Of a DNA stretch of 64,000 nucleotides, positions 24,856 to 34,290 are shown piece by piece. Within the stretch, counting starts at the first letter, position 1. The number at the start of each line of letters is the position of its first letter. The notes under the pieces were generated by a model, which ran no database searches, was not told where the DNA came from, and saw only the letters and a list, made by a program, of their open reading frames with translations. A program made the position numbers and the translations under genes. Where the stretch lies: NCBI RefSeq assembly GCF_018130145.1, contig NZ_JAFCMB010000007.1, positions 268,032 to 332,031 of the forward strand, in the 5' to 3' direction. Source of the DNA: Bradyrhizobium sp. AUGA SZCCT0176 (lineage in GTDB: Bacteria > Pseudomonadota > Alphaproteobacteria > Rhizobiales > Xanthobacteraceae).

Positions 24856-26136
24856 CTAGCCGGCAAGCCACTTGGCCGGGACCGTCACCAATGCCGGGAA
24901 CAGCACCAACAGAAACAGCACGATAAGCTGGGCGATCATAAACGGCCAGACGCCCTTGATGATATCTTCCATGCTGATCCTGGAGACGCCGCAAACGACG
25001 TTCAGCACGATACCGACCGGCGGCGTAATGAGGCCGATGGAATTGTTGATGATGAACATCACGCCGAAATAGACCGGGTCGATGCCGGCCGCCTTGATGA
25101 TCGGCATCAGGATCGGCGTCAGGATCAGGATCGTCGGCGTCATATCGAGCGCCGTGCCGACGATGACCACGATGACCATGATCGCGAACATCAAAAGCGT
25201 CTTGTTGGCCATGAAGGGCTTCAGGAGGTCGACCACCTGGGCTGAAATCTCCGACACCGTGATCAGCCAGGAAGAGACCAGCGCCGCCGCCACCAGGAAC
25301 ATCACGATACTGGTGGTCAGGGCGGCGGAGACGAAGACGCCGTACAGCTGCGAGAATTTCAGCTCGCGATAAATGCAGGTGGTCACGAACAGCGAATAAA
25401 CCGCGACAACAACGCCGGCCTCGGTCGGCGTAAAGATGCCGAAACGCAAGCCGACGATGATTATCGCCGGCAACATCAGCGCCCAGAAGCCGTCGATCAC
25501 GGCGTGGGCAACTTCCTTGAACGATGCCCGCGGCGGCGGCGTCAGGTTTTCCTTGTGGACCACCCACCACCAGGCGACGCACAAGCCGGCACCAATCATC
25601 AGCCCGGGAAAGATACCGGCGAGAAACAGCTTGGAGATAGAAACGCCGGCGGCGACGCCGAAGATGACGAAGCCGATGCTGGGAGGAATGACGGGACCGA
25701 TCACGCCGCTCGCAGCCACAAGTCCTGCCGCGTAGATCTTCTTGTGTCCGGCCGCCACCATCATCGGCACCAGCACGGCTGCGAGCGCGGCGGCATCGGC
25801 CGCGGCCGATCCCGATAGCGATGAGAGGATACAGGCCGCGAGGATCGTCACATAGCCAAGGCCGCCGCGGAAATGTCCGACCGCAACGAGGGCGACATTG
25901 ACGATGCGCCTGGCCAGCCCTCCCTTGTTCATGATCTCGCCGGCGAGCATGAAGAAGGGAATGGCCATCAGCGGGAAACTGTCGGCGCCATTGATGATGT
26001 TCTGCGCCACGATCTGGGAATCGAACATGTTGATCGTGCTCATCAGCGCGACCCCGCAGATGAGTAGCGCAAAGGCGATCGGCATGCCGAGCGCCATGGC
26101 GCCGAGCAACGAGAAGGTGAAGACCGCGATGGTCAT
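24856..26136 (-). CDS. dctM: TRAP transporter large permease DctM
   Basis: A 426-aa, roughly 12-TM protein of the DctM family. The N-terminal signature GMPIAFALLICGVALM is followed by PLMAIPFFMLAGEIMNKGGLARRIV, and the C-terminal half contains LILTPILMPIIKAAGIDPVYFGVMFIINNSIGLITPPVGIVLNVVCGV. It imports organic acids with sodium together with DctQ and DctP. The ATG at 26134-26136 lies 22 bases after dctQ; longer frames upstream overlap dctQ and are rejected. aroQ follows closely, which suggests an alicyclic or aromatic acid such as quinate as ligand. Confidence 0.9.
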   Translation of the reverse strand: MTIAVFTFSLLGAMALGMPIAFALLICGVALMSTINMFDSQIVAQNIINGADSFPLMAIPFFMLAGEIMNKGGLARRIVNVALVAVGHFRGGLGYVTILAACILSSLSGSAAADAAALAAVLVPMMVAAGHKKIYAAGLVAASGVIGPVIPPSIGFVIFGVAAGVSISKLFLAGIFPGLMIGAGLCVAWWWVVHKENLTPPPRASFKEVAHAVIDGFWALMLPAIIIVGLRFGIFTPTEAGVVVAVYSLFVTTCIYRELKFSQLYGVFVSAALTTSIVMFLVAAALVSSWLITVSEISAQVVDLLKPFMANKTLLMFAIMVIVVIVGTALDMTPTILILTPILMPIIKAAGIDPVYFGVMFIINNSIGLITPPVGIVLNVVCGVSRISMEDIIKGVWPFMIAQLIVLFLLVLFPALVTVPAKWLAG

Positions 26137-26158
26137 GTGCGGCGCCCCCGCGATGCCA

Positions 26159-26665
26159 TCAGATGTCCTCCTCCTTGACGGCGACCAGCTCGGATTCGCT
26201 GGCCTGGCCGGAGACGACGCGGAACAAATCATAGAGCAGCATGATCCCGACCGAGACGCCGAAGATCACGCCGACGAAATAGAAGATGCCGAGCGACAGA
26301 CCGGTCGCCGGCGCGCGATCGTCGATGTTGATGATGGTCTGGCGCCAGCTACCCGCCAGCAGCAGCCAGTCGGCATACAGCATCAGGCAGTAGCTGATGA
26401 CGAAGCAGATGCGTTTTCCCAGGGGTCCCAGCATCCGCACCAGCGTATCGACGCCCAGATGCGAATGCTCGCGCACGGCGACGATGGCGCCCAGAAACGT
26501 CAGCCAGACCAGCATCCAGCGTGACAGTTCCTCCGAAATCGTGATGCCGGAATTGAAGCCGTAGCGCAGCACGACATTGCCGAACACCAGCACCACCATG
26601 ACCGCGAGGCACAGCGCGATCACGCCCTTGAGCAACGCGCAATAGAGGTCGAGTATCCGTCCCAT
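26159..26665 (-). CDS. dctQ: TRAP transporter small permease DctQ
   Basis: A 168-aa four-helix membrane protein of the DctQ family, with the conserved segment FGNVVLRYGFNSGITISEELSRWMLVWLTFLGAIVAVREHSHLGVDTLV. The ATG at 26663-26665 (MGRILDLY) is preferred; an in-frame ATG at 26767 would overlap dctP by 29 bases and add a polar tail. A weak ribosome binding site leaves the exact start uncertain. Confidence 0.87.
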   Translation of the reverse strand: MGRILDLYCALLKGVIALCLAVMVVLVFGNVVLRYGFNSGITISEELSRWMLVWLTFLGAIVAVREHSHLGVDTLVRMLGPLGKRICFVISYCLMLYADWLLLAGSWRQTIINIDDRAPATGLSLGIFYFVGVIFGVSVGIMLLYDLFRVVSGQASESELVAVKEEDI

Positions 26666-26738
26666 CGGCGCCGTCTGGAGCTGGAGTTCGTGCAGGGCCG
26701 CTGGATACCGGCCCTGCTTCGCCGATATCAGCGGCGCG

Positions 26739-27755
26739 TCACTTGACCTCTTTGCGGACGCGATCAAGCTCCGCGTTGAACAACTTGACCGTATCAGGCT
26801 TGAGGGCCGCAGAAATCTTGTCGACCACCGGCTGGACGGCTTTGCGCATGCGCTCCAGCTCTTCCGGCGCCACCGCGTTGTACGTCATGCCCTTGGCCTG
26901 CAATTCGGAGAGCGCCTTCTCGGTCTGCAGCCGCGTCTGTTCCTTCTGGTAGGCGCGGCTTTCGTTGTAGGCTTCCTGCATCATCTTCTGTTCGGCCGGC
27001 GACAGCTTGTCCCAGAAAATCTTGCTGACGATGATGATGTTCTCGGTGAAGGTGTGGCCGGTGGCGGAGACGTATTTCTGGACCTCAAAGAACTTGTTGG
27101 ACAGGATCACGGTGTAGGGATTTTCCTGGCCATCGACCGTGCGCGTTTCCAGCGCCGAGTAGAGCTCACCGAACGCCATCGGGATCGGGTTGGCCTTGAA
27201 GGCGCTGAAGGACTCCAGATAGACCGGGTTGGGGATCACGCGCAGCTTGAGGCCGGCGAAATCTTCCAGCTTGGCGATCGGATGCTTGCTGTTGGTGACG
27301 TTGCGGAAGCCGAGCCCCCAATAACCGAGCCCGACCAGTCCGCGCTGCGGCAGCGCGTCGATCATCGCCTTGCCGAATGCGCCCTGGACCAGCGCATCGG
27401 CCTGGTCGGTGGTGTTGACGATGAACGGGAAGTCGAGCAGGCCGAATTCGGGAATGACGGTCGCGAGCGAGGTCGTGGACGCCGACAGCATCTCCTGCGT
27501 ACCGCCGCGCAGCGCCGATTGCTGCTGCAGCTCGTTGCCGAGCTGGGATGAGGCGAACTCGCGGACTTTCAACTTGCCGCCGCTCTTGGCGAGCAGGATT
27601 TCCGCGAATTTTTGCACGCCGAAGCTGACGGGATGATCGGTGTTGTTGAGGTGTCCCCAGCGGATGGTCCGCTCCTGGACCTCCTGCGCGGATGCGGTGC
27701 CGACCAAAAGCGCCCCGCCGAACACGGCTGCGGACAGAACTGCAAACAGCTTCAT
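26739..27755 (-). CDS. dctP: TRAP transporter solute-binding protein DctP
   Basis: A 338-aa DctP-family periplasmic binding protein. The signal peptide ends at TASAQ, and the mature protein has GLKLRVIPNPVYLESFSAFKANPIPMAFGELYSALETRTVDGQENP, including the family Arg that binds the ligand carboxylate. The ATG at 27753-27755 has GGGGAGGATGAG upstream; the longer frame upstream is non-family sequence. It heads dctPQM-aroQ and is divergent from gntR, with shared control sites between. Confidence 0.92.
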   Translation of the reverse strand: MKLFAVLSAAVFGGALLVGTASAQEVQERTIRWGHLNNTDHPVSFGVQKFAEILLAKSGGKLKVREFASSQLGNELQQQSALRGGTQEMLSASTTSLATVIPEFGLLDFPFIVNTTDQADALVQGAFGKAMIDALPQRGLVGLGYWGLGFRNVTNSKHPIAKLEDFAGLKLRVIPNPVYLESFSAFKANPIPMAFGELYSALETRTVDGQENPYTVILSNKFFEVQKYVSATGHTFTENIIIVSKIFWDKLSPAEQKMMQEAYNESRAYQKEQTRLQTEKALSELQAKGMTYNAVAPEELERMRKAVQPVVDKISAALKPDTVKLFNAELDRVRKEVK

Positions 27756-27849
27756 CTCATCCTCCCCTAGCGATCCGGTGCCCAGCCGCGGCTTGTTGCT
27801 GCGATTTTTGGTGTCTGGCCGGTCCTTTTCGGTGGAAACCATATAACGA

Positions 27850-27897
27850 AATGATTGTCAAATGATAGTCATGGAAATATATGATGTTATGTAATTC
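27850..27897. promoter_or_regulatory. Divergent gntR/dctP control region with repeated sites
   Basis: AATGATTGTC (27850-27859) and AATGATAGTC (27861-27870) form a direct repeat with 11-base phasing, about one helical turn. TTGTCA (27855-27860) and TATATG (27878-27883) have 17-base spacing and could be the gntR promoter. TATATGATGTTATGTAATTC at 27878-27897 resembles TATATGACATAACTAATTC upstream of pcaH and shares TGATGTTAT with the aroE operator. The region is AT-rich, unlike its surroundings. Confidence 0.5.
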
Positions 27898-28004
27898 ACC
27901 ATGTGATTTTAGTTTGCGGCAAGGGGCCGCCATTCGCGGCTATGCTCGCCGGCGAGTCGCGTCAGCCTTTGCAGGCCCAAAAAGCGGGATAGACATTGAC
28001 GATC

Positions 28005-28661
28005 ATGGAGCAGCAGCAGACCCCGATGTCGGCCGGCGACAGCGGCTATCACCGCATTCGCTCCGACATCATCTTCGGCGTGCTCAACCCGTCGGGACGG
28101 CTCAAGCTCGACTCGATGAAGGAGGATTACGGCCTCAGCGTTTCGACGCTGCGCGAGATCCTCAACCGGCTGGCCTCGGAAGGCTTTGTCGTTGCCGAAG
28201 GTCAGCGCGGCTTCGAGGTAGCTCCCGTCTCGATCCAGAATTTGCGCGAACTGGCGCAGCTGCGAATCCTGCTCGAACATCATGCGATGACCGAATCGTT
28301 CCGGGCCGGCGACATGGAGTGGGAAGGCCGCGTGGTGTCAGCGCATCACAAGCTGGCGGCGACCGAGCGCGCTATCCTCACCGCGGGCGACGATCCCGAA
28401 CTTCGCAAGCGCTATGACGGTGAATTCCACCAGGCCCTGATCTCGAGCTGCGGCTCGCGGGAGTTGATGCAGACTCACTCGGTCGTGTTCGACAAGTACT
28501 TCCGCTACGCCCTGCAGTACCGCGGCAGCGCCACCATCGCGCAGCACCAGGCGCTGCTCGATTGCGCGCTGAAGCGCGACGTCGAGGGCGCGAAATTGAT
28601 CCTGACCGATCATATCAACAGCTGCGTGGCGCACGCGCTGTCGATCGGGACGCTGAAATGA
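28005..28661 (+). CDS. GntR-family regulator, FadR/FCD type
   Basis: A 218-aa GntR-family regulator. The N-terminal winged helix (YHRIRSDIIFGVLNPSGRLKLDSMKEDYGLSVSTLREILNRLASEGFV) is followed by an FCD ligand domain with candidate metal/ligand residues in YDGEFHQALIS and in the His-containing segments AQHQAL and LTDHI. Such proteins usually repress acid-catabolism genes until a carboxylate inducer binds. The ATG at 28005 is used; a TTG at 27996 is an alternative. It is divergent from dctPQM and the repeats at 27850-27897 are likely operators. The flavoprotein gene follows 19 bases later. Confidence 0.88.
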   Translation: MEQQQTPMSAGDSGYHRIRSDIIFGVLNPSGRLKLDSMKEDYGLSVSTLREILNRLASEGFVVAEGQRGFEVAPVSIQNLRELAQLRILLEHHAMTESFRAGDMEWEGRVVSAHHKLAATERAILTAGDDPELRKRYDGEFHQALISSCGSRELMQTHSVVFDKYFRYALQYRGSATIAQHQALLDCALKRDVEGAKLILTDHINSCVAHALSIGTLK

Positions 28662-28680
28662 GCCGTTCGGTCGAGTTGTT

Positions 28681-30408
28681 GTGACCGGCCGCCAAACAGA
28701 TAATCGCCGGTGGGATGCCGAGATCGATCTATTGGTGATCGGCGCCGGTGCCGCGGGCATGACGGCAACTCTGGTCGGTGCGCTCGAAGGCCTCCAGGTC
28801 ATTCTTTGCGAAAAGTCCGGCATGGTCGGCGGCACCACCGCGACCTCGGCCGGAACGGTCTGGATACCAGGCAGCCGGCAAAGCGGGGCGGCCGGCGTGC
28901 CCGACAGCGTCGCATCAGCCAAAACCTATCTCACCGCGATATTGGGCGATGACGCCAACGATGCGCGGCTCGCCGCCTTTCTCGCGACCGGGCCCGCGAT
29001 GCTCGATTATTTCCAGCAGAAATCCAGCGTGGTTTTCGTGCCGCCACCGGTTCATCCCGACTATCACGCCCAGCCCGGGGCCGCGCTTGGCGGCCGGGCG
29101 CTCGGCGTCGTGCCGTTCGACGGACGAAAGCTCGGCGATGACTTTGCGCGGGTGCGGCCACCGCGCCGTGAATTCATGGTGCTCGGCGGCATGATGGTCG
29201 GCAAGACGGATATTCCGTCCTTGCTGCACCCGTTTCGCTCCTGGGCTAATTTTTCGAACGCGACGCGCCTGCTGACGCGGCAGGCGCTGGACCGGATCAA
29301 GCATCCGCGCGGCACCCGCCTGATCATGGGCAACGCGCTGGTGGCGCGGCTGCTCTACAGTTTAAAGCAACAGGCCATCGACATCCGTTACCAGACGCAG
29401 CTCAGCGAGCTGATCGAGGACGACGGCAGAATCATCGGCGCGGTGTTCACGACAAACGATCGCGACATCAGCATTCGCGCGCGACGGGGCGTCGTGCTGG
29501 CGGCCGGCGGCATTGGCTGGAGCAGCGAGTTGCGCAACCGACTGTTTCCGGACGACACCCAGCGCTATTCGATGTCGCCGGATAGCAACACCGGCGACGG
29601 CATTCTCGCCGGCGAACGCGCGCACGGCACTCTCGCGCAGGACATCAGGAGCCCGGCATTGTGGATGCCGAGTTCGGTGATGCCGCAGGACGACGGCCAC
29701 CTCTCGGTGTTTCCCCACATCATGCTCGATCGCGCCAAGCCCGGGTTGATGGCGGTCAACAGATCAGGCGTACGCTTCGTCAACGAAGCCAATTCGTATC
29801 ATGACTTCGTCGAGGGGATGCTGCGGGCGCATCAAACGGTGCCCAGCATCCCGTCCTATTTGATCTGCGACCGGAGTTTCGTCGGGGATTACGGCCTTGG
29901 CCTGATCCATCCCGGGACCCGCGACCTCACGCGCTTCCTGAAGTCGGGCTATCTGTTCCAGGGCGACAGCATCGCGAAACTGGCGCAGGCCATCGGCGTT
30001 GATGGCGGCGCGCTGGCCGGCACCATCGAACGGTACAATCGCTTTGCCGAGACCGGTGTCGACGAGGATTTCGGCCGCGGCACCAGCGACCTCAACCGTT
30101 TCAACGGTGATCCCACGAACAAGCCAAATCCCTGCCTGCGCAAGATCGGCCCCGGTCCGTATTTCGCAGTCGCAGTCTGGCCTTCCGACCTCGCCAGCAG
30201 CGCGGGCCTGCGCACGGACAGCAACGGCCGGGTGCTGACATCTACAGGACAGCCGATTCCCGGCCTCTACGCCGCTGGCGCCGACGCCGCCTCGATTTTC
30301 CGCGGCACCTATCCCGGTCCGGGAACCATGATCGGCCCGGCCATGGTGTTTGCATGGCGCGCGGCGATGGATATCGCGGGCAAGTCGAACGAGCTGGGTG
30401 CTACTTGA
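28681..30408 (+). CDS. FAD-dependent dehydrogenase, 3-ketosteroid delta1-dehydrogenase-like
   Basis: A 575-aa flavoprotein of the fumarate reductase/KstD superfamily, probably starting at GTG 28681. The FAD site is DLLVIGAGAAGMTATLVGALEG, with EKSGMVGGTTATSAGTVW next and the C-terminal FAD motif TYPGPGTMIGPAMVFAWRAA. NSYHDFVEG and GPYFAVAVWP may carry the tyrosines used for 1,2-desaturation of ring ketones. No steroid genes are nearby; the ring-cleavage neighbours suggest desaturation of an alicyclic keto-acid toward an aromatic ring, as in 4-oxocyclohexanecarboxylate desaturases. This is inference. It is in the gntR operon and overlaps the convergent dioxygenase gene by 8 bases. Confidence 0.8.
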   Translation: MTGRQTDNRRWDAEIDLLVIGAGAAGMTATLVGALEGLQVILCEKSGMVGGTTATSAGTVWIPGSRQSGAAGVPDSVASAKTYLTAILGDDANDARLAAFLATGPAMLDYFQQKSSVVFVPPPVHPDYHAQPGAALGGRALGVVPFDGRKLGDDFARVRPPRREFMVLGGMMVGKTDIPSLLHPFRSWANFSNATRLLTRQALDRIKHPRGTRLIMGNALVARLLYSLKQQAIDIRYQTQLSELIEDDGRIIGAVFTTNDRDISIRARRGVVLAAGGIGWSSELRNRLFPDDTQRYSMSPDSNTGDGILAGERAHGTLAQDIRSPALWMPSSVMPQDDGHLSVFPHIMLDRAKPGLMAVNRSGVRFVNEANSYHDFVEGMLRAHQTVPSIPSYLICDRSFVGDYGLGLIHPGTRDLTRFLKSGYLFQGDSIAKLAQAIGVDGGALAGTIERYNRFAETGVDEDFGRGTSDLNRFNGDPTNKPNPCLRKIGPGPYFAVAVWPSDLASSAGLRTDSNGRVLTSTGQPIPGLYAAGADAASIFRGTYPGPGTMIGPAMVFAWRAAMDIAGKSNELGAT

Positions 30409-31294
30409 TCGGCGGCCGCGGCAGCACGGCCTCACCTGCTTCCATCCGGTAGACATAGTCGAGCGAATACCAGGGCGAGCCGACATCGGTTGCAGTCGGA
30501 TGCGCCTCGTCATGCCGCACGAACTCGCCGATCAGCGCCTTGGTCACACCGAACTGCACGTCGCTGTCGATATGCGGATCGGCGGGATCATAGACCTGGG
30601 AAATCAGCACCTTGAATCCCGGCTTGAAGATCAGCGCATGCAGATGCGCCGGCCGGTAGGGATGCCGGTCCTGCGCCTTCAAGAGCCGCCCGACCACGCC
30701 ATCGGTCGGAATGGGATAGCCGACCATCATCACCGAACGAAACGCGAAGCGCCCGTCGGCGTCTGACGTGAACTTGCCGCGCAAATTCATCTCGGCCTGT
30801 TCAGGATCCTGGTTCTCGTACAGCCCGACCGGCGAGGCGTGCCAGATATCCACCTCGGCGCCGGCAATCGGATGGCCGGCGTGGTCAACGACGCGGGCGG
30901 TGACGAACAGCGCCGCGCCCGGCGTGTCGGACCGGACGATCGAGCCGCCGTTTGCAACGCGCGGAGAATTCAGCCGCCAGAACGGCCCGAGCAGCGATTG
31001 CGCCGTCTCGGTGTTGCCCTGATCGCCATTGTTGAGCAGGCACACCAGCGAGGAAACGCCGAGCGAGCCGGCTATCAGCACGACTTCATTGTGGGTGTCG
31101 GTCGATTGCTTGCCGAGTTCAGCCAGAATGGCAGTGGCTTCGCGGAATTCGGCTTCGGTCAGCCTGACGTCACGGACAAACCCATGCAGATGCTTGACCA
31201 GCGACAGCATGATCTCGCGCAGCCGCGGATCGGAGGTCCGCTCCATCACGGCAGACGCTGCAACCGTGACATCCTGCTCGCGCCCGATGATCAT
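30401..31294 (-). CDS. Intradiol dioxygenase, catechol/hydroxyquinol 1,2-dioxygenase type
   Basis: A 297-aa intradiol ring-cleavage dioxygenase. An N-terminal helical dimerisation domain typical of catechol and hydroxyquinol dioxygenases precedes the iron site: Tyr159 (VGLYEN), Tyr193 (VGYPIP), His217 and His219 (RPAHLHAL). The 34/24/2 spacing is close to hydroxyquinol 1,2-dioxygenase. It opens catechol or hydroxyquinol between the hydroxyls to give cis,cis-muconate or maleylacetate. It lies 33 bases downstream of pcaG on the same strand, so it is probably in the pcaHG operon. Which diol it prefers cannot be settled by eye. Confidence 0.87.
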   Translation of the reverse strand: MIIGREQDVTVAASAVMERTSDPRLREIMLSLVKHLHGFVRDVRLTEAEFREATAILAELGKQSTDTHNEVVLIAGSLGVSSLVCLLNNGDQGNTETAQSLLGPFWRLNSPRVANGGSIVRSDTPGAALFVTARVVDHAGHPIAGAEVDIWHASPVGLYENQDPEQAEMNLRGKFTSDADGRFAFRSVMMVGYPIPTDGVVGRLLKAQDRHPYRPAHLHALIFKPGFKVLISQVYDPADPHIDSDVQFGVTKALIGEFVRHDEAHPTATDVGSPWYSLDYVYRMEAGEAVLPRPPIK

Positions 31295-31327
31295 TCCGCG
31301 CTCCTTGCGGCCGCGACGGCGCCGCGC

Positions 31328-31939
<612 letters not shown>

Positions 31940-32641
31940 TTACTTGGTCTCCATCGGCGTGGCGTTGCGCCCGCGCAGCACAATGTTGAAGCGGTAGCAC
32001 AGCGCCCAATCCGGCTTGGTGTTTTCCAGGTCGAAGTCGGACACCATCCGGTTACGCGCCTTCTCGTCGGTCACCGAATTGAAGATCGGATCGAACGGGA
32101 ATAGCGGATCGCCGGGGAAATACATCTGCGTCACCAGCCGCGAGACGAAGGAATGCCCGAATACCGAGAAATGGATATGGGCCGGGCGCCAGGCGTTGTG
32201 ATGGTTGCCCCAGGGATAGGCGCCGGGCTTGATGGTGACGAAGCGGTAATAGCCTTCGCCGTCCGATTGGGTGCGGCCGGCGCCGGTGAAATTCGGATCG
32301 AGCGGCGCCGGATGCTGATCGACGACATGGATATAGCGGCCGCAGGCATTGGCCTGCCACAGCTCGACCAGCGTATTGGGCACCCCGCGGCCGTCTTCAT
32401 CCAGCACATGGCCGTGCACGATGATGCGCTCGCCGAGCGGCTCGCCCTTGCCCTGGAGCGTGAGGTCGTTGTCGTTTTCGCGCACCGTCTCGTGGCCGTA
32501 GACCGGTCCGGTCAGTTCCGACAGCGTATGCCGCATCGGGATCAGCGGCTTGGTGGGCGAGCGCTTCACCGTGCTCTTGTAACCGGGCGACAGCCGCGGC
32601 GGATGCGCCGTCAAGCTTTGCAGCGGATAGGATAATGTCAT
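31940..32641 (-). CDS. pcaH: Protocatechuate 3,4-dioxygenase beta subunit
   Basis: A 233-aa catalytic subunit with non-heme Fe(III) ligands Tyr103 (GRYIH), Tyr142 (AYPWGNH), His155 and His157 (RPAHIHFS); the 39/13/2 spacing equals that of the Pseudomonas enzyme. It opens the protocatechuate ring as the entry to the beta-ketoadipate pathway. The ATG has a strong GGGAGGAATTC site. It heads pcaH-pcaG-dioxygenase, 103 bases from the pcaF stop; that gap is AT-rich and holds a motif shared with the gntR/dctP region. Confidence 0.95.
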   Translation of the reverse strand: MTLSYPLQSLTAHPPRLSPGYKSTVKRSPTKPLIPMRHTLSELTGPVYGHETVRENDNDLTLQGKGEPLGERIIVHGHVLDEDGRGVPNTLVELWQANACGRYIHVVDQHPAPLDPNFTGAGRTQSDGEGYYRFVTIKPGAYPWGNHHNAWRPAHIHFSVFGHSFVSRLVTQMYFPGDPLFPFDPIFNSVTDEKARNRMVSDFDLENTKPDWALCYRFNIVLRGRNATPMETK

Positions 32642-32688
32642 GACGAATTCCTCCCTGGCCTAGCCGGTGAACCTGCCGCCCAGATCAT

Positions 32689-32707
32689 TATATGACATAA
32701 CTAATTC
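32689..32707 (-). promoter_or_regulatory. Candidate operator/promoter upstream of pcaH
   Basis: TATATGACATAACTAATTC lies 48-66 bases upstream of the pcaH start. It has the same ends (TATATGA and TAATTC) as 27878-27897 in the gntR/dctP region, with the central GTTATG there replaced by its reverse complement CATAAC. On the minus strand it includes TATAAT-like sequence (32686-32692 region) that could serve as a -10 box. Confidence 0.45.
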
Positions 32708-32744
32708 GGGGAAGGGTGTTTTTGCACCCTCCCAACCCATTGCA

Positions 32745-33953
32745 TCAATTGATCTTTTCGATCGCCATCGCGACGCCCTGACCAACGCCGACGCACATAG
32801 TTGCCAAGGCAAGCTTGCCGCCGCGCTTCTCCATGCCGTGCACCGCCGTCATCGCCAGCCGCGCGCCGCTCATGCCGAGCGGATGGCCGAGCGCGATGGC
32901 GCCGCCATGCGGATTGACGAAATCGGCATCGTCCTTGACGCCGAGTTGCCTGAGCACGGCGATGCCCTGCGAAGCGAAAGCTTCATTGAGTTCGATCAGA
33001 TCGAAATCGCTGATCTTGATGCCGAGCCGCTCCATCAGCTTGCGGGTCGCCGGCACCGGGCCGATGCCCATGATGCGCGGCGGTACCGCGGCCGAAGCTA
33101 ACCCAAGGATGCGCGCCCGCGGCGTCAGCCCGTGCTTCTTCACGGCGGCTTCGGAGGCGAGGATCATCGCGGCGGCGCCGTCATTGACGCCGGACGCATT
33201 GCCGGCCGTCACCGTGCCGGGATTGCGCACGATCGGCTTCAGTTTTGTCAGACCTTCGAGCGTGGTTTCCGGACGCGGATGTTCGTCCTTGTCGACGGTG
33301 ATCGGACCGGCCTTGCCGCCGGGCACGGAAACCGGGGTGATTTCTTCAGCGAAATAGCCGGCGGCGATCGCAGCGCCCGCACGCTGCTGCGAGCGGATTG
33401 CCATCGCGTCCTGGTCGGCGCGCGACACCTGGAATTCCTCTGCAACGTTCTCGCCGGTCTCCGGCATCGCGTCGACGCCGTATTGCGCCTTCATCAAGGG
33501 ATTGATGAAGCGCCAGCCGATGGTCGTGTCGAAAATATCGGCAGAGCGTGAAAACGCTTCCGGCGCCTTGCCCATCACGAACGGCGCCCGGGTCATCGAT
33601 TCGACGCCGCCGGCAATGGCGAGATCGATCTCGCCTGCGCGGATCGCGCGGCCGCCGGCACCGACCGCATCGAGGCCCGAGGCGCAGAGACGATTCAGCG
33701 TCTGGCCGGGAACCGAGTCCGGCATACCCGCGAGCAGCAGCGCCATGCGCGCCACATTGCGGTTGTCCTCGCCGGCCTGATTGGCGCAGCCGAAAAACAC
33801 CTCATCGACCGCTTTCCAGTCGAGATTGGGATGCTTGGCCATCAGCGCCTTGATCGGGACGGCTGCCAGATCGTCGGCGCGCACCTTGGCGAGCGAACCG
33901 CCAAAACGGCCGATCGGTGTCCGTACGGCATCGCAAATGAACACATCACGCAT
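32745..33953 (-). CDS. pcaF: Beta-ketoadipyl-CoA / acetyl-CoA-type thiolase
   Basis: A 402-aa thiolase with nucleophile Cys in QTLNRLCASGLDA, the acid/base His in GGAIALGHPLGMSGAR and the second Cys in ATMCVGVGQG. The sequence VFICDAVRTPIGRFGGSLAKVRADDLAA is the usual PcaF/PaaJ start. PcaF cleaves beta-ketoadipyl-CoA to succinyl-CoA and acetyl-CoA, the last pathway step. The ATG at 33951-33953 has GGGAGAG upstream. Specificity is inferred from the neighbouring pcaHG; the CoA transferase pcaIJ is not in the window. Confidence 0.88.
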   Translation of the reverse strand: MRDVFICDAVRTPIGRFGGSLAKVRADDLAAVPIKALMAKHPNLDWKAVDEVFFGCANQAGEDNRNVARMALLLAGMPDSVPGQTLNRLCASGLDAVGAGGRAIRAGEIDLAIAGGVESMTRAPFVMGKAPEAFSRSADIFDTTIGWRFINPLMKAQYGVDAMPETGENVAEEFQVSRADQDAMAIRSQQRAGAAIAAGYFAEEITPVSVPGGKAGPITVDKDEHPRPETTLEGLTKLKPIVRNPGTVTAGNASGVNDGAAAMILASEAAVKKHGLTPRARILGLASAAVPPRIMGIGPVPATRKLMERLGIKISDFDLIELNEAFASQGIAVLRQLGVKDDADFVNPHGGAIALGHPLGMSGARLAMTAVHGMEKRGGKLALATMCVGVGQGVAMAIEKIN

Positions 33954-34290
33954 TGAATCTCTCCCTGAACGCCGCGTTTGGGCCGTTGACCCCACTGAAT
34001 TGATGGCGAGTTTTAGGAGCGGTGCCGCGAGAGGTCAATTGACACTCGTCGTCCCGGCGAACTCAGATGCGCAATTGCGCATCGGGGGACCTATACTCTG
34101 CGGCGGAAATTGTTGGAAAATGGCGTCTGCCACCATTTTCCCACCGAGAGGCCGCGGCGTATGGGTCCCCCGATGCGCAATTGCGCATCTGAGGTCGCGC
34201 TTCGCTTGCCCGGGACGACGGGGGAAAACGTGGATTCTCGGGGCAAAGCGATAGGATCGGACGGCAGAATTTTGTAGTTTGCGCCCCGCA
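33954..34290. other. Intergenic region between divergent pcaF and mutS
   Basis: A 337-base gap with no gene. Most of it (34047-34220) is a nested palindromic element described separately. The remaining flanks should hold the pcaF and mutS promoters; no clear boxes were seen. Confidence 0.5.
34047..34220. repeat. Nested palindromic element with 30-bp inverted repeats
   Basis: Outer arms CGTCGTCCCGG (34047-34057) and CCGGGACGACG (34210-34220). Inner perfect 30-bp inverted repeats lie at 34062-34091 and 34164-34193, each holding the 16-bp palindrome ATGCGCAATTGCGCAT. A central hairpin GGAAAATGG/CCATTTTCC is at 34115-34123 and 34133-34141. It shares CGGCGGAAATTGT and, inverted, GGGACCCATACGCCGCGGC with the element at 42401-42524, so they are one family. 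Confidence 0.8.

Noticed and set aside
28681..30408. Steroid catabolism suggested by the KstD-like protein
   Set aside because: No KshAB, Hsa or Mce-type genes are in the window; the context is aromatic and alicyclic acid degradation.
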